Shown: positions 1-8,069, counted from the first letter of the stretch. The stretch: 57,927 nt of DNA from Firm-13 sp964579245 (GCA_964579245.1 CAZOFY010000008.1:1-57927), one strand, 5' to 3'. Notes: a model not told the origin generated them from the sequence alone. Made by a program: numbers and translations.

Positions 1-52
1 TGCCAGCCTGTCACGCTGGAGGTCGAGGGTTCGAGCCCCTTCTGCGTCGCCA
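1..52 (+). tRNA. tRNA-Asp (GTC), 5' end cut by window
   Basis: The anticodon stem CCAGC/GCTGG closes a seven-base loop CTGTCAC, giving anticodon GTC (Asp). A five-pair T stem with loop TTCGAGC follows, then the 3' acceptor strand, a G discriminator and an encoded CCA. The D arm and 5' acceptor strand lie outside the window. It is followed closely by tRNA-Phe, so the two probably share a transcript. Confidence 0.93.
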
Positions 53-83
53 TAACGAACGGTCCTTGAGGACCGTTTGTTAT
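53..83 (+). other. Hairpin between tRNA-Asp and tRNA-Phe
   Basis: Arms TAACGAACGGTCC and GGACCGTTTGTTA around a TTGA loop form about 13 pairs with one G-T. Only three T residues follow, so a full terminator is doubtful. A tRNA processing spacer or a leaky terminator both fit. Confidence 0.45.
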
Positions 84-85
84 TT

Positions 86-161
86 GCCCAGATAGCTCAG
101 TCGGTAGAGCAGGGGACTGAAAATCCCCGTGTCGTTGGTTCGATTCCGACTCTGGGCACCA
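86..161 (+). tRNA. tRNA-Phe (GAA)
   Basis: A complete cloverleaf is visible. Acceptor strands GCCCAGA and TCTGGGC pair; the D arm starts GCTC; the anticodon stem GGGGA/TCCCC encloses CTGAAAA with anticodon GAA; the T loop is TTCGATT; and CCA is encoded. It sits just after tRNA-Asp and is followed by a strong terminator, so it ends a tRNA transcript. Confidence 0.97.
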
Positions 162-163
162 GA

Positions 164-196
164 AGAACCGTGATGATGAATCACGGTTCTTTTTTA
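164..196 (+). terminator. Rho-independent terminator of the tRNA operon
   Basis: An 11-bp perfect stem (AGAACCGTGAT with ATCACGGTTCT) around a five-base loop is followed by a run of T residues. It ends the tRNA-Asp/tRNA-Phe transcript immediately before repeat element copy A. Confidence 0.9.
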
Positions 197-432
197 TCGT
201 TGGCTTAAGCCTGTTTCGCGCAACGAGCGAAACAACCACCCTGCTCCGCGCGAGGAGGGTAAGCGGGGATACCAGAAATTGTTCTTCGTAAGCAAGCTGA
301 TTGCAACGAGCGCGAACCCCCACCCGCTCTGCGCGTGGAGGGTAAGCGGATATGCAAAAAACTGCCCTTTGAAATAGAGTGGAGCTGTTCAAGCCTCTAA
401 GAACAGGAAATAAGTCCCAAACCCATTTTCTC

Positions 433-720
433 TCATTGATTACCTACTAAACAGGCGAAATATGACTTTTCGTATGTGCATCAATGAGCAAAAACGAGGA
501 TATTCGTCAATGATTACCTACTAAATCGCGAAAAATATCGAATTAGTAGGTATTAGATCGTGTGAGACGAGATATCTTATCAATGAATACCATCAAAATC
601 CTTGAGAATCGGTCATTTAGAATGTATTAGAGTGTGAAATAGCGTAATAATGCGTCATTTCTTATCAATAATTACCATACAAAAGCCTGTTTTCTGCTTT
701 TTGGTATGTATAACTATGTG
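433..720 (+). repeat. Degenerate ~73-bp tandem units in copy A
   Basis: Four successive units begin near 433, 507, 580 and 664 with variants of TCATTGATTACCTACTAA. Unit 1 is bounded by the inverted octamer TCATTGAT/ATCAATGA. Units 2 to 4 each contain an inverted copy of their own TACC(T/A)AC-like arm, so each can fold into a hairpin. Confidence 0.75.
515..552 (+). other. Hairpin in repeat copy A, unit 2
   Basis: TACCTACTAA pairs with TTAGTAGGTA (10 bp), extended inward by TCG/CGA after one A-A mismatch. The matching hairpin in copy B (34218-34255) has A-T where this one has C518-G549. That two-sided change keeps the pair. Confidence 0.7.
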
Positions 721-1062
721 ATGCCCCTATCATTAAATTCAATGAACGATATCTATTTACGCATCTAAAACAGTTCGAAGACTCTTTTGAACGAAGCAAG
801 TAATACAAGAATCCATTCAAGGGATAGTCCAAACCGGCAATTGCAGCCGTCTTGGATCACACAAGAAGGTGATGCCACCACAAATATCAAAGCGGCAATG
901 ACTGTAGAGGATTGGACGAATGTGAAAAGCCAGCGCTTTCAGTCGCTGGCAAGTAACACAGGCCTTTAGACGCTAGTAAGTAACACGGGCTTATAGACCT
1001 GGAGCCAACCACCTGTTTTGCGAATAGTTATGGTTATCTTTATCACTAAACGTTTCGATATC

Positions 1063-1086
1063 AAGTGCTTCAGCACTTTCTTTTTG
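1063..1086 (+). terminator. Short terminator-like hairpin after repeat copy A
   Basis: AAGTGC-TTCA-GCACTT followed by TCTTTTT looks like a small intrinsic terminator. The stem is only 6 bp and it overlaps the region where the next promoter's -35 would lie. A competing pairing AGCAC/GTGCT is also possible. Confidence 0.4.
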
Positions 1087-1098
1087 TGCTGAATGATG

Positions 1099-1104
1099 TA
1101 TAAT
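1099..1104 (+). promoter_or_regulatory. -10 box for the calcium-type ATPase gene
   Basis: A consensus TATAAT lies 56 bases before the chosen ATPase start. No good -35 is visible at 17 bp, so promoter strength is uncertain. Confidence 0.55.
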
Positions 1105-1159
1105 AGTAATCTATTTCGTTCGCGTGATGAAGAGAAGGATTTTCGGAGGAATAAAACTC

Positions 1160-3913
1160 ATGCAGGATAAACCTTTTTCACTATCAAAGGAGGAGATTAT
1201 TAATTCTCTTTCCACCGATCCCGATAAGGGCCTATCAACGGCGGATGCTCAGAAGAGACTTTTACAATATGGACTGAATACTTTGGGTGAGAAGAAGCCT
1301 ACGCCGCTGTGGAAGCGTTTCCTTCAACAATTTGCGGATGCCATGGTTTTGATCCTTATTGCCGCAGCCGTTCTTTCTGCCATAATGGCTATTCAATCCG
1401 GAGAGGCGAGTGAGTGGGTCGATGTAGGCGTCATTCTGGCGATCGTTATAATCAATGCCGTTCTCGGTGTTTATCAGGAGGGCAAAGCGGACCAGGCCAT
1501 TGCCGCTTTGAAGAGAATGAGTTCTCCGCAATCGAAGGTCATCCGCGACGGCAAGCAGATGCTTATCTCCTCTGATCAGATTGTGCCCGGTGATATTGCT
1601 GTTTTGGATGCCGGAGATCTTGTTGCGGCGGATATCCGTTTGATCGCGCAGAGCTCTCTGAAGGTCGAGGAAGCTTCTCTGACCGGAGAATCGGTACCTG
1701 TTGAGAAGGATGCGGACAAGGTGCTTCCTGAGGATTGTGGTATAGGAGACCGAGAAAACATGCTCTTCATGGGAACAGCCGTTACGTATGGACGCGCAAG
1801 AGGCGTGGTTGTTGGAACGGCCAGCAATACCGAACTCGGAAGAATTGCTACTAAGCTTCAGAATATTGAGGAATCACAGACACCGCTTCAGAAGAACCTT
1901 ACGAGTCTTGGTAAGATTCTGGGTGTTATTTGCATCCTTGTCTGTATCATCGTTTTCGCTGTGGATGTCTTTGTACAGAAGGAATCCTGGAGTGAGGCGC
2001 TGATGACCGCTGTGAGCCTGGCTGTTGCCGCCATTCCGGAAGGCCTGGCTGCCGTCGTTACAATTGTCTTGTCTATCGGCATGACGCGTATGGCTTCAAG
2101 AAATGCTATTGTCAGGAAACTCCTGGCTGTTGAGACACTGGGCAGTGTTGATGTTATTTGCTCAGACAAGACAGGCACACTCACTCAGAATGAGATGACG
2201 GTTACGACCTGTTATGATGGAAATATGACCTATGAAGTGACAGGTATCGGTTATTCTCCTGAAGGTGAGATTCTATCTGAGAACAAGAAACCCGCGAATA
2301 TTGAAGGTGTACTTAAGCAGCTGATTCTTTCAGGAGTGCTTTGCAGCGATGCTGTGACCATGCTGAAGGAAGACGGACGTTATGCCTGTATAGGAGACCC
2401 GACGGAAGCAGCTCTGGTGGCCCTTGCCTCTAAGGCAGGACTCAGGAAGGATTCTGTCAGTGCCGAATATCCGCGTGTTTCAGAATTGCCCTTTGACTCC
2501 GACAGAAAGATGATGACGACATATCATCCGAATGTTGAATCGGGTAGAATCGTCTCTTTCACGAAGGGTGCCCCTGACATCATTCTGGATCGCTGCATAT
2601 CCGTTTTGACACCAGACGGTGTTATTCCGATGACCGAAGAGCGTAAGCAGCAGATTACGCAGACCAATAAGGGCTTCGCCCGTCGTGCGCTTAGAGTTCT
2701 GGCCTTTGCATACCGCACACATGATGAGGAGAAGGTCTCTGCTTCAATGGCCACGTTTGAGCACGAGAATGACCTGATTTTTATTGGACTGACAGGAATG
2801 ATCGATCCGGCAAGATCAGAAGCCAAAGAAGCAATTGCGACCTGCAAAGAAGCCGGCATCCGTGCTGTCATGATTACAGGCGACTATAAGGATACGGCTG
2901 TGGCTATCGCAGAGGATCTCGGACTTATGACCAAGGGCTTCGAGAGTCTTTCCGGTGCTGAATTGGACAAGGTCACAGATAATGACCTTCCGGAAGTTGT
3001 CGAGAAAACAGCGGTCTACGCTCGTGTATCTCCGGATAACAAGGTTCGTATCGTTACGGCTTTGCAAGCAAAGGGGCATATCACATCAATGACGGGAGAC
3101 GGAGTCAACGATGCGATGGCTTTGAAGAAGGCTGATATCGGAGTCGCGATGGGTATTACCGGAACGGATGTCGCCAAGAATTCGGCCGATATGATTCTGA
3201 CGGATGATAACTTTGCAACAATCGTTCATGCTATCGAAGAGGGACGAATTATCTACAGCAACATCCGTAAGTTCGTCGGGTTCTTACTCTCCTGTAATGT
3301 GGGTGAGATCCTTATCATTTTCATCATCTCCCTGATCCCTACCTCTTTCATTCCGGGCATCGGCGTGCCGCTTACGGCCATCCAGCTTCTGTGGCTCAAT
3401 TTGGTCACCGATAGCTTTCCTGCGCTTGCATTAGGAAGAGAGAAAGGTGAACCGGATATTATGAAGGTTCCTCCGCGTAAGAAGTCAGAGCCGATTATCA
3501 ATAAATCGATGAAGATCATGATTGCGGTACAGAGCGTTGCTATCTTCCTGGCAGTATTTGTCTCCTTTGTCCTTGGACTTACCGTTATATTCAAAAATGA
3601 AACCGATCCGCTTCTTGGAGCCAGAACGATGGCCTTCGCAACTTTGATCGTCGCTGAGCTTCTGCGTGCTTACGGCGCCCGCTCAGAGCGGATCAGCGTA
3701 TTCAAGCTTGGATTCTTCTCAAATAAAGCGATGAATGTTGCGGTTCTGTTCTCAACGCTTCTTTTGTTCGCAGTCGTTTATATTCCCGGACTGAACAAGG
3801 TCTTTGACAATGTTGCCCTTCCTTTTCAGGCCTGGATACCGATTATCATTTGCGCTATCGTTCCGTTTGCGGCGAGTGAGATATTCAAACTGATTCGCTA
3901 CCGGATGAAGTAA
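1160..3913 (+). CDS. Calcium-transporting P-type ATPase
   Basis: This 917-residue P-type ATPase of the SERCA/PMCA-like class pumps Ca2+ (probable) out of the cytoplasm using ATP. It shows the N-terminal cation-ATPase domain, the actuator motif TGES, and the membrane motif PEGL in the ion-site helix. The phosphorylation motif DKTGTLT is at Asp336, followed by the nucleotide-binding domain, the hinge TGDGVND, and a C-terminal set of membrane helices. ATG 1160 is preferred because GGAGGA lies nine bases upstream; a GTG at 1124 in the same frame has no such site. Calcium specificity is inferred from family resemblance. It is a single-gene unit between repeat copy A and a strong terminator. Confidence 0.92.
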   Translation: MQDKPFSLSKEEIINSLSTDPDKGLSTADAQKRLLQYGLNTLGEKKPTPLWKRFLQQFADAMVLILIAAAVLSAIMAIQSGEASEWVDVGVILAIVIINAVLGVYQEGKADQAIAALKRMSSPQSKVIRDGKQMLISSDQIVPGDIAVLDAGDLVAADIRLIAQSSLKVEEASLTGESVPVEKDADKVLPEDCGIGDRENMLFMGTAVTYGRARGVVVGTASNTELGRIATKLQNIEESQTPLQKNLTSLGKILGVICILVCIIVFAVDVFVQKESWSEALMTAVSLAVAAIPEGLAAVVTIVLSIGMTRMASRNAIVRKLLAVETLGSVDVICSDKTGTLTQNEMTVTTCYDGNMTYEVTGIGYSPEGEILSENKKPANIEGVLKQLILSGVLCSDAVTMLKEDGRYACIGDPTEAALVALASKAGLRKDSVSAEYPRVSELPFDSDRKMMTTYHPNVESGRIVSFTKGAPDIILDRCISVLTPDGVIPMTEERKQQITQTNKGFARRALRVLAFAYRTHDEEKVSASMATFEHENDLIFIGLTGMIDPARSEAKEAIATCKEAGIRAVMITGDYKDTAVAIAEDLGLMTKGFESLSGAELDKVTDNDLPEVVEKTAVYARVSPDNKVRIVTALQAKGHITSMTGDGVNDAMALKKADIGVAMGITGTDVAKNSADMILTDDNFATIVHAIEEGRIIYSNIRKFVGFLLSCNVGEILIIFIISLIPTSFIPGIGVPLTAIQLLWLNLVTDSFPALALGREKGEPDIMKVPPRKKSEPIINKSMKIMIAVQSVAIFLAVFVSFVLGLTVIFKNETDPLLGARTMAFATLIVAELLRAYGARSERISVFKLGFFSNKAMNVAVLFSTLLLFAVVYIPGLNKVFDNVALPFQAWIPIIICAIVPFAASEIFKLIRYRMK

Positions 3914-3936
3914 GAACTTATTATCGAGAAGCATGT

Positions 3937-3988
3937 GACCTTTCAAGAATTATCGGGGAAAAGATAATTTTTGGAAGGTCTCTTTTTA
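3937..3988 (+). terminator. Terminator of the ATPase gene
   Basis: A long imperfect stem pairs GACCTTTCAAGAATTATC with GATAATTTTTGGAAGGTC around a GGGGAAAA loop. A TCTTTTT tail follows. Confidence 0.85.
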
Positions 3989-4058
3989 CCCTGAACAAAA
4001 TCGAGACGGACCGGAAGGCCAAATTTTAGGATACTGCTTTTTTGCCCAGTCGACGATT

Positions 4059-4107
4059 TCGAAAAAATTCGAAAAATGTCGAATAAATATATACAATTAT
4101 CGAAAAA
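4059..4107 (+). promoter_or_regulatory. Helically phased TCGAAAAA direct repeats
   Basis: TCGAAAAA or TCGAATAA begins at 4059, 4069, 4079 and 4100, spaced 10, 10 and 21 bp, so all four lie on the same face of the helix. The last overlaps the -35 zone of the TATAAT at 4122. This could be a bent A-tract UP element or an operator with several sites. Confidence 0.6.
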
Positions 4108-4121
4108 GTGATAGAATAGCG

Positions 4122-4127
4122 TATAAT
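4122..4127 (+). promoter_or_regulatory. -10 box for first bPH-domain gene
   Basis: A consensus TATAAT stands 27 bases before the ATG. The -35 zone is non-consensus and is occupied by the last TCGAAAAA repeat, which fits a regulated promoter. Confidence 0.6.
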
Positions 4128-4153
4128 AATTAAATATACTTGAGAGGAGAAAT

Positions 4154-4651
4154 ATGATCAAAGCTATTCTCGACCCATATGAAAAGATCTTGTGGGAAGA
4201 TAAACCGGATAGGTTTATCTATGTGTTAGGGCATATAAGAGCATACATCATGCTGATTTGCTTTGCCGTTGTTTCTAGTATCATCATTTATTTTCTGTTT
4301 GGAGAGGATGATGCAAGGTTGATGTTAGGCATATCCGCTATATTGCCGATTCTCGTCGTTTCAGGATATATCTATCGAATTTTCAATTGGAGACGAATTC
4401 ACTATGTTGTGACCGACAAGAGAATCTACATCGAATCTGGAGTTGTTGGCAGAGACATTGACCTGATCGGATTTGTGGATGTGAAGGAACCAAGCTTGTT
4501 TGTAGATACCCTTGAAAAACTACGCGGTAAAGGAACAATACGGATGAATCCTTATCTTGATCGTTCCCAGCGCCGTAAGTTCACCAACTATGCTTTTTCG
4601 ATTCTACATGTATCGGAACCTGAACGTGTATTTAAAATCATTGAGCAGTAA
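4154..4651 (+). CDS. Membrane protein with bacterial PH domain
   Basis: This 165-residue protein has a short cytoplasmic start (LDPYEKILWEDKPD). Two hydrophobic segments follow at about residues 24-48 and 57-75. The C-terminal half resembles bacterial pleckstrin-homology proteins (bPH_2, YdbS-like): YVVTDKRIYIESGVVGRDI, then a VxEPS-like turn and LRGKGTI. RBS AGAGGAGA precedes the ATG. The next gene is a clear paralogue, so this is a local duplication. The molecular role of such proteins is unknown; cell-envelope association is inferred from the membrane helices. Confidence 0.75.
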   Translation: MIKAILDPYEKILWEDKPDRFIYVLGHIRAYIMLICFAVVSSIIIYFLFGEDDARLMLGISAILPILVVSGYIYRIFNWRRIHYVVTDKRIYIESGVVGRDIDLIGFVDVKEPSLFVDTLEKLRGKGTIRMNPYLDRSQRRKFTNYAFSILHVSEPERVFKIIEQ

Positions 4652-4817
4652 GCCCTGTTGATCAGGGCAGATGTCACCTTTCCGAATGTGGAACGGCCGG
4701 TAGAAAATGACGGATTATCAGGCGGATCAATGATATGAGACGGGAATTAATCATCTGCTTATCGAGCGAATTTGATTAGGAAGAGGTTGTTCAATTGTTT
4801 ATTAAGAAGGAGATACT

Positions 4818-5459
4818 ATGAGAGACAATGTGATCGAGCAAATGCTGGATGAAAATGAGAGAATCTTATGGGACGCGAAGCCGGATCGTCTTACATATAT
4901 CATTGGAAACCCCATCATCTATTTGTTTGCCATTTTCTGGGCAGCTATTGACAGCACCTTTATAGTTGCATTCTTTCAGCAGCAGGAGCCGCAATTATTC
5001 GTTCTCTTTTTCTTCGCGATCCACCTTATCCCGGTTTGGATTGCAATCGGCGGACCGATCTACCGTGCGATAAACTGGAAATATATACAATATGCGTTCA
5101 CAGGGAAGCGTATCTATATTGCTTCCGGCATCATTGGCCGCGACATAAAAGTGGTCGAATTTGCGGATGTCAGTGAACCGAGTGTGAATGTTGGTTTGAT
5201 CGAGAAGCTTCGGAATTGCGGTACTATTCACCTTAGACCATACGCTGAATGCAGTCGCCAGAACGGAAGAATTAATAATATCGGTGTTCTTCGTCATGTG
5301 TCGCAACCATATGAGCTATACAAGAATATCAAGCAAATGGCTCTCGACATTCGCACGGATGTATCCTATCCCAACGCGATGAGACCCGACGTTAATCCGG
5401 GCTATAACACACAATACTCACCTCGAACGGACAATAACAATAACTTTAAACAGTTCTGA
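4818..5459 (+). CDS. Membrane protein with bacterial PH domain, paralogue
   Basis: This 213-residue protein has the same architecture as its upstream neighbour. The start is LDENERILWDAKPD, followed by two membrane segments at about 28-50 and 57-78. The PH-type core reads FTGKRIYIASGIIGRDI, then VSEPSVN and LRNCGTIHLRPY. It differs by a C-terminal tail of about 45 residues rich in Asn, Pro and Tyr. RBS AAGGAG is seven bases before the ATG. The 166-bp gap from the first gene has a small GCCCTG/CAGGGC hairpin and no clear promoter, so co-transcription is likely. No specific function can be assigned. Confidence 0.75.
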   Translation: MRDNVIEQMLDENERILWDAKPDRLTYIIGNPIIYLFAIFWAAIDSTFIVAFFQQQEPQLFVLFFFAIHLIPVWIAIGGPIYRAINWKYIQYAFTGKRIYIASGIIGRDIKVVEFADVSEPSVNVGLIEKLRNCGTIHLRPYAECSRQNGRINNIGVLRHVSQPYELYKNIKQMALDIRTDVSYPNAMRPDVNPGYNTQYSPRTDNNNNFKQF

Positions 5460-5595
5460 TTTCCCCGTTATGCATTTCGAATTCTTTCCGTATCGGGATC
5501 GACAAGCCACTAGGGGGCAATCGGAAAAAAAGCCAGATCCGATTATTAAGCTTGCTGTGCACGGTATTCATTCAACAGAATTGTGCTTGCCTCTC

Positions 5596-5624
5596 TTGCA
5601 AGCAGATCATCCATATGTTAAAAT
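5596..5624 (+). promoter_or_regulatory. Promoter of secG
   Basis: TTGCAA and TAAAAT are separated by exactly 17 bp and lie about 45 bp upstream of the secG start. Confidence 0.7.
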
Positions 5625-5667
5625 TGAGCGGATTTAAGAATAAATGGCACAGATGCCGGAGGCTTTC

Positions 5668-5916
5668 ATGGAAATTTTTGCGACCGTTCTCGCTATTGTG
5701 GATATTGTTATTTGTGCATTACTTGTCTTTCTTGTCGTTTTTCAAGAGGGCAATGACAAGGGTATGGGTATTATCGGCGGAGGTGCCGACACTTTCTTTG
5801 GGAAAGAGAAGGGCAGAACGATCGACAGTAAGCTAAAGAGGCTGACTACGATTCTTGCAATCGCCTTTGCTGTTTGTACAGTTGTTCTGTATTTGATTAT
5901 ATCCAGAGGATTATAA
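5668..5916 (+). CDS. secG: Protein translocase subunit SecG
   Basis: SecG is a small subunit of the SecYEG channel that helps protein export across the cytoplasmic membrane. The 82-residue product has two hydrophobic helices (residues ~2-24 and ~55-78) flanking the conserved loop VFQEGNDKGMG-IGGG-TFFGK, which is diagnostic of the family. ATG 5668 is chosen because CCGGAGG sits five bases before it; an in-frame ATG at 5644 would add eight residues and lacks an RBS. It has its own promoter and terminator, followed by rnr, an order common in Bacillota. Confidence 0.92.
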   Translation: MEIFATVLAIVDIVICALLVFLVVFQEGNDKGMGIIGGGADTFFGKEKGRTIDSKLKRLTTILAIAFAVCTVVLYLIISRGL

Positions 5917-5943
5917 TCTGTTTTCAGCCATCATAAACAACGG

Positions 5944-5971
5944 GAACGACTCTTTAGGGGGTCGTTTTTTT
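5944..5971 (+). terminator. Terminator of secG
   Basis: AACGAC pairs with GTCGTT around a ten-base loop, followed by seven T residues. Confidence 0.8.
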
Positions 5972-6015
5972 GTATGTATTTCTATCTTTTTTCGGATGCA
6001 GGGTAGCTTGCCTGT

Positions 6016-6021
6016 TATAAT
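6016..6021 (+). promoter_or_regulatory. -10 box for rnr
   Basis: A consensus TATAAT ends 33 bases before the rnr start. Its position makes the earlier in-frame ATG at 6024 too close to serve as a start, supporting ATG 6054. No clear -35 is seen. Confidence 0.55.
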
Positions 6022-6053
6022 GAATGTACGATTATAAGGGAAATGGTGAAGAG

Positions 6054-8063
6054 ATGAGTAATAAAGGAAATCGGAACAAGAAATCCAGCTACAAGAAGAC
6101 ATTCGGAAATCGTCGGCCTTCATCCGGAACATCCGGAAGCAAGAGGCCCGGGCCGGCTGCCGCTCGTCTGAAAGATGGTGATGTGCTCGTCCCTGTCTCT
6201 TCCAATTCTCCCAGGGGACCGCTGGAAAGCAAGAGTCAGTGTGTCGGCATCCTTCGACAGGCAGGTATGGACGGTGTTGTTGAGCCGGATATCGGATACA
6301 GCCTGGCACAATACGGTCAGATTAAGGTTCGAGCCGCCCGGCTTAACGGCGCTCCATTCGGAATGAAGGTTGTATGTGAGATTACAAATCCTGATGCCGT
6401 ACCCGGAACGTATGAGGGACAAATTGTTGAGGTTCTTGGTGATCCCGGAAATTCGGATGTTGCGATGTTGGGTGTAATCCGTCAATTTGGATTGTCACCG
6501 GAATTTCCGGAACCTTTGACAGCAGCGGCATCGAAGATGCCGATTCATCCGACAGAGGAGGAAATTCAATCGGAGATTGACCTAGGAAGAAGGGATCTTC
6601 GCACACTTCAGACGATTACGATCGACGGTGAGGATGCGAAGGACCTCGACGATGCGATTTCCATTGAAAAGATTCCTGACAAGGGGTTCCGCCTTTATGT
6701 TCATATCGCCGATGTTTCTCATTATGTAACGGATCAGAGCATACTTGATATAGAAGCACGTCAGCGCGCTACGAGTGTCTATTTGGTTGACCGCGTTATA
6801 CCCATGCTCCCGCCGCGCCTTTCAAACGGCCTTTGCAGCCTGAATCCGGGCGTCCCCCGGCTGTCAATGACTGCCGAGATGGTTGTCGATTATGAAGGCC
6901 ATGTGATTGATGGCAGCATTTACGAGAGCATCATATCAAGTGACGCCCGGACATCCTACAAGGGTGTTTACTCTGCCCTTTATGAGAATAAGCCCTCAGA
7001 CGAGTATATCGGGCTGCTTCCAATGCTGAGAATCATGCGCGAGCTTAAGGATATCCTTTCAACCGCTCGCAAGAGCCGAGGATCGATCAATTTTGATTTT
7101 CCGGAGACAAAAGTCAATCTGGATGAGACCGGAAGACCGACTGACATTTATGCGTACCCGATAAATGAGGCAAACGGGATCATCGAGGAATTCATGATTC
7201 TATGTAATGAGTTTGTGGCCTCGCGTTATGATTCCATGAAATATCCCTTTGTATATCGTGTCCATGAGGAACCGGACGAAATCAAGATCAGGGAGTTTCT
7301 TCATGTGGCAAAGCTTTTCGGTGCCAAAACCGGGCGAGGCAAACCGGACTCGGGCATGCTGGCCGCTTTGATGGATGATATTGCCGGTAAAGACTTTGAG
7401 CCTGCGCTATCTCAGCTTTTACTCCGATCACTCGCCAAAGCAAAGTACTCTTCACAAAATCTGGGACATTTTGGTCTGGCTTCCGATGGATATTGCCATT
7501 TCACTTCGCCGATCCGTCGGTATCCGGATCTGTATATTCACCGCATTATCAAAAATGATCTGCATCACAAGTCTAAGAAAGCATATTTTGCCAAGCATGT
7601 CGAAGAGGTGAGCATTCACAGCTCAGAGATGGAAAGAAATGCAATGGAGGCTGAGCGCGCATCTGTCAGTCAGAAGATATCTGAATATATGGTCAGGCAT
7701 ATTGGAGATTCATTTGAGGGAATTATTTCCGGCATTTCGCGTGGCGGAATTTTCGTTCGGCTCCCGAATACAATTGAGGGTATGGTGCCGTTTCGAATCA
7801 TGGATGATTATTTTGCTTTTGATGAGAGAAGACTTGAGGCCAGAGGCAGTTCTTCGGGTCGGGTATTTCGTATCGGAGAAAACGTTCGTATTGTTGTTAC
7901 CGGTGCCGACACCATCCTTCGACGCGTTGATTTCGCATTGGAGCCTCAAAGCAGGCCGGATCAGGCGAAGGTGAAGGACTCTTTCGGGTTGAAAACAACA
8001 AAGAAAAAATCCGAGGCAAAATCGCCCCGGACGACAAAAACACACAAGAAGAGGAAATCGTGA
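6054..8063 (+). CDS. rnr: Ribonuclease R (RNB-family exoribonuclease)
   Basis: RNase R degrades structured RNA 3'-to-5' and is used in mRNA turnover and RNA quality control. The 669-residue protein has a basic start (to ~45), a cold-shock-like region, and the RNB catalytic domain with GEDAKDLDDA (residues ~191-200) holding the metal-binding aspartates. A C-terminal S1 domain (~550-640) is followed by a Lys/Arg-rich tail. It is about 100 residues shorter than typical RNase R because the N-terminal winged-helix domain appears absent. RNase II-type naming is possible, but the S1 domain and basic tail favour RNase R. No smpB or ssrA follows, although these often accompany it. Confidence 0.9.
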   Translation: MSNKGNRNKKSSYKKTFGNRRPSSGTSGSKRPGPAAARLKDGDVLVPVSSNSPRGPLESKSQCVGILRQAGMDGVVEPDIGYSLAQYGQIKVRAARLNGAPFGMKVVCEITNPDAVPGTYEGQIVEVLGDPGNSDVAMLGVIRQFGLSPEFPEPLTAAASKMPIHPTEEEIQSEIDLGRRDLRTLQTITIDGEDAKDLDDAISIEKIPDKGFRLYVHIADVSHYVTDQSILDIEARQRATSVYLVDRVIPMLPPRLSNGLCSLNPGVPRLSMTAEMVVDYEGHVIDGSIYESIISSDARTSYKGVYSALYENKPSDEYIGLLPMLRIMRELKDILSTARKSRGSINFDFPETKVNLDETGRPTDIYAYPINEANGIIEEFMILCNEFVASRYDSMKYPFVYRVHEEPDEIKIREFLHVAKLFGAKTGRGKPDSGMLAALMDDIAGKDFEPALSQLLLRSLAKAKYSSQNLGHFGLASDGYCHFTSPIRRYPDLYIHRIIKNDLHHKSKKAYFAKHVEEVSIHSSEMERNAMEAERASVSQKISEYMVRHIGDSFEGIISGISRGGIFVRLPNTIEGMVPFRIMDDYFAFDERRLEARGSSSGRVFRIGENVRIVVTGADTILRRVDFALEPQSRPDQAKVKDSFGLKTTKKKSEAKSPRTTKTHKKRKS

Positions 8064-8069
8064 GTGCTT

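Larger units (their letters stand above)
201..1031 (+). repeat. Large non-coding repeat element, copy A
   Basis: This ~830-bp stretch has no convincing gene. It aligns along its whole length with 33779-34615, in the same orientation and almost the same length. Both copies open with TGGC(T/A)TAAGCC and a GAGCGAAAC block. Then come two GC-richer hairpin-like segments ending GGGTAAGCGG or GGGCAAG(T/C)G, an AAATAGAGT(G/A)GAGCT block, and tandem TCATTGATTACCTACTAA units. Both close with a tail containing GCGGCAATG(A/G)CTGTAGAGG, AAAAGCCAGCGC and GTTATG. A 60-codon open frame at 787-969 is not preserved in copy B. Function is unknown: interspersed repeat, large structured RNA and protein-binding array are all possible. 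Confidence 0.85.

Noticed and set aside
433..720. CRISPR-like array in the repeat element
   Set aside because: Units are degenerate and contiguous, with no constant repeat/variable spacer pattern and no cas gene.
787..969. 60-codon open frame in repeat copy A
   Set aside because: It has no clear RBS, and the aligned region of copy B carries a 1-base deletion and stop codons, so the frame is not conserved.
4652..4668. GCCCTG/CAGGGC hairpin after the first bPH gene as a terminator
   Set aside because: The stem is six pairs and no T-run follows, so termination is not supported.
5552..5836. 94-codon ORF overlapping secG
   Set aside because: It lies in another frame of secG, starts upstream of the secG promoter and has no RBS or family similarity.
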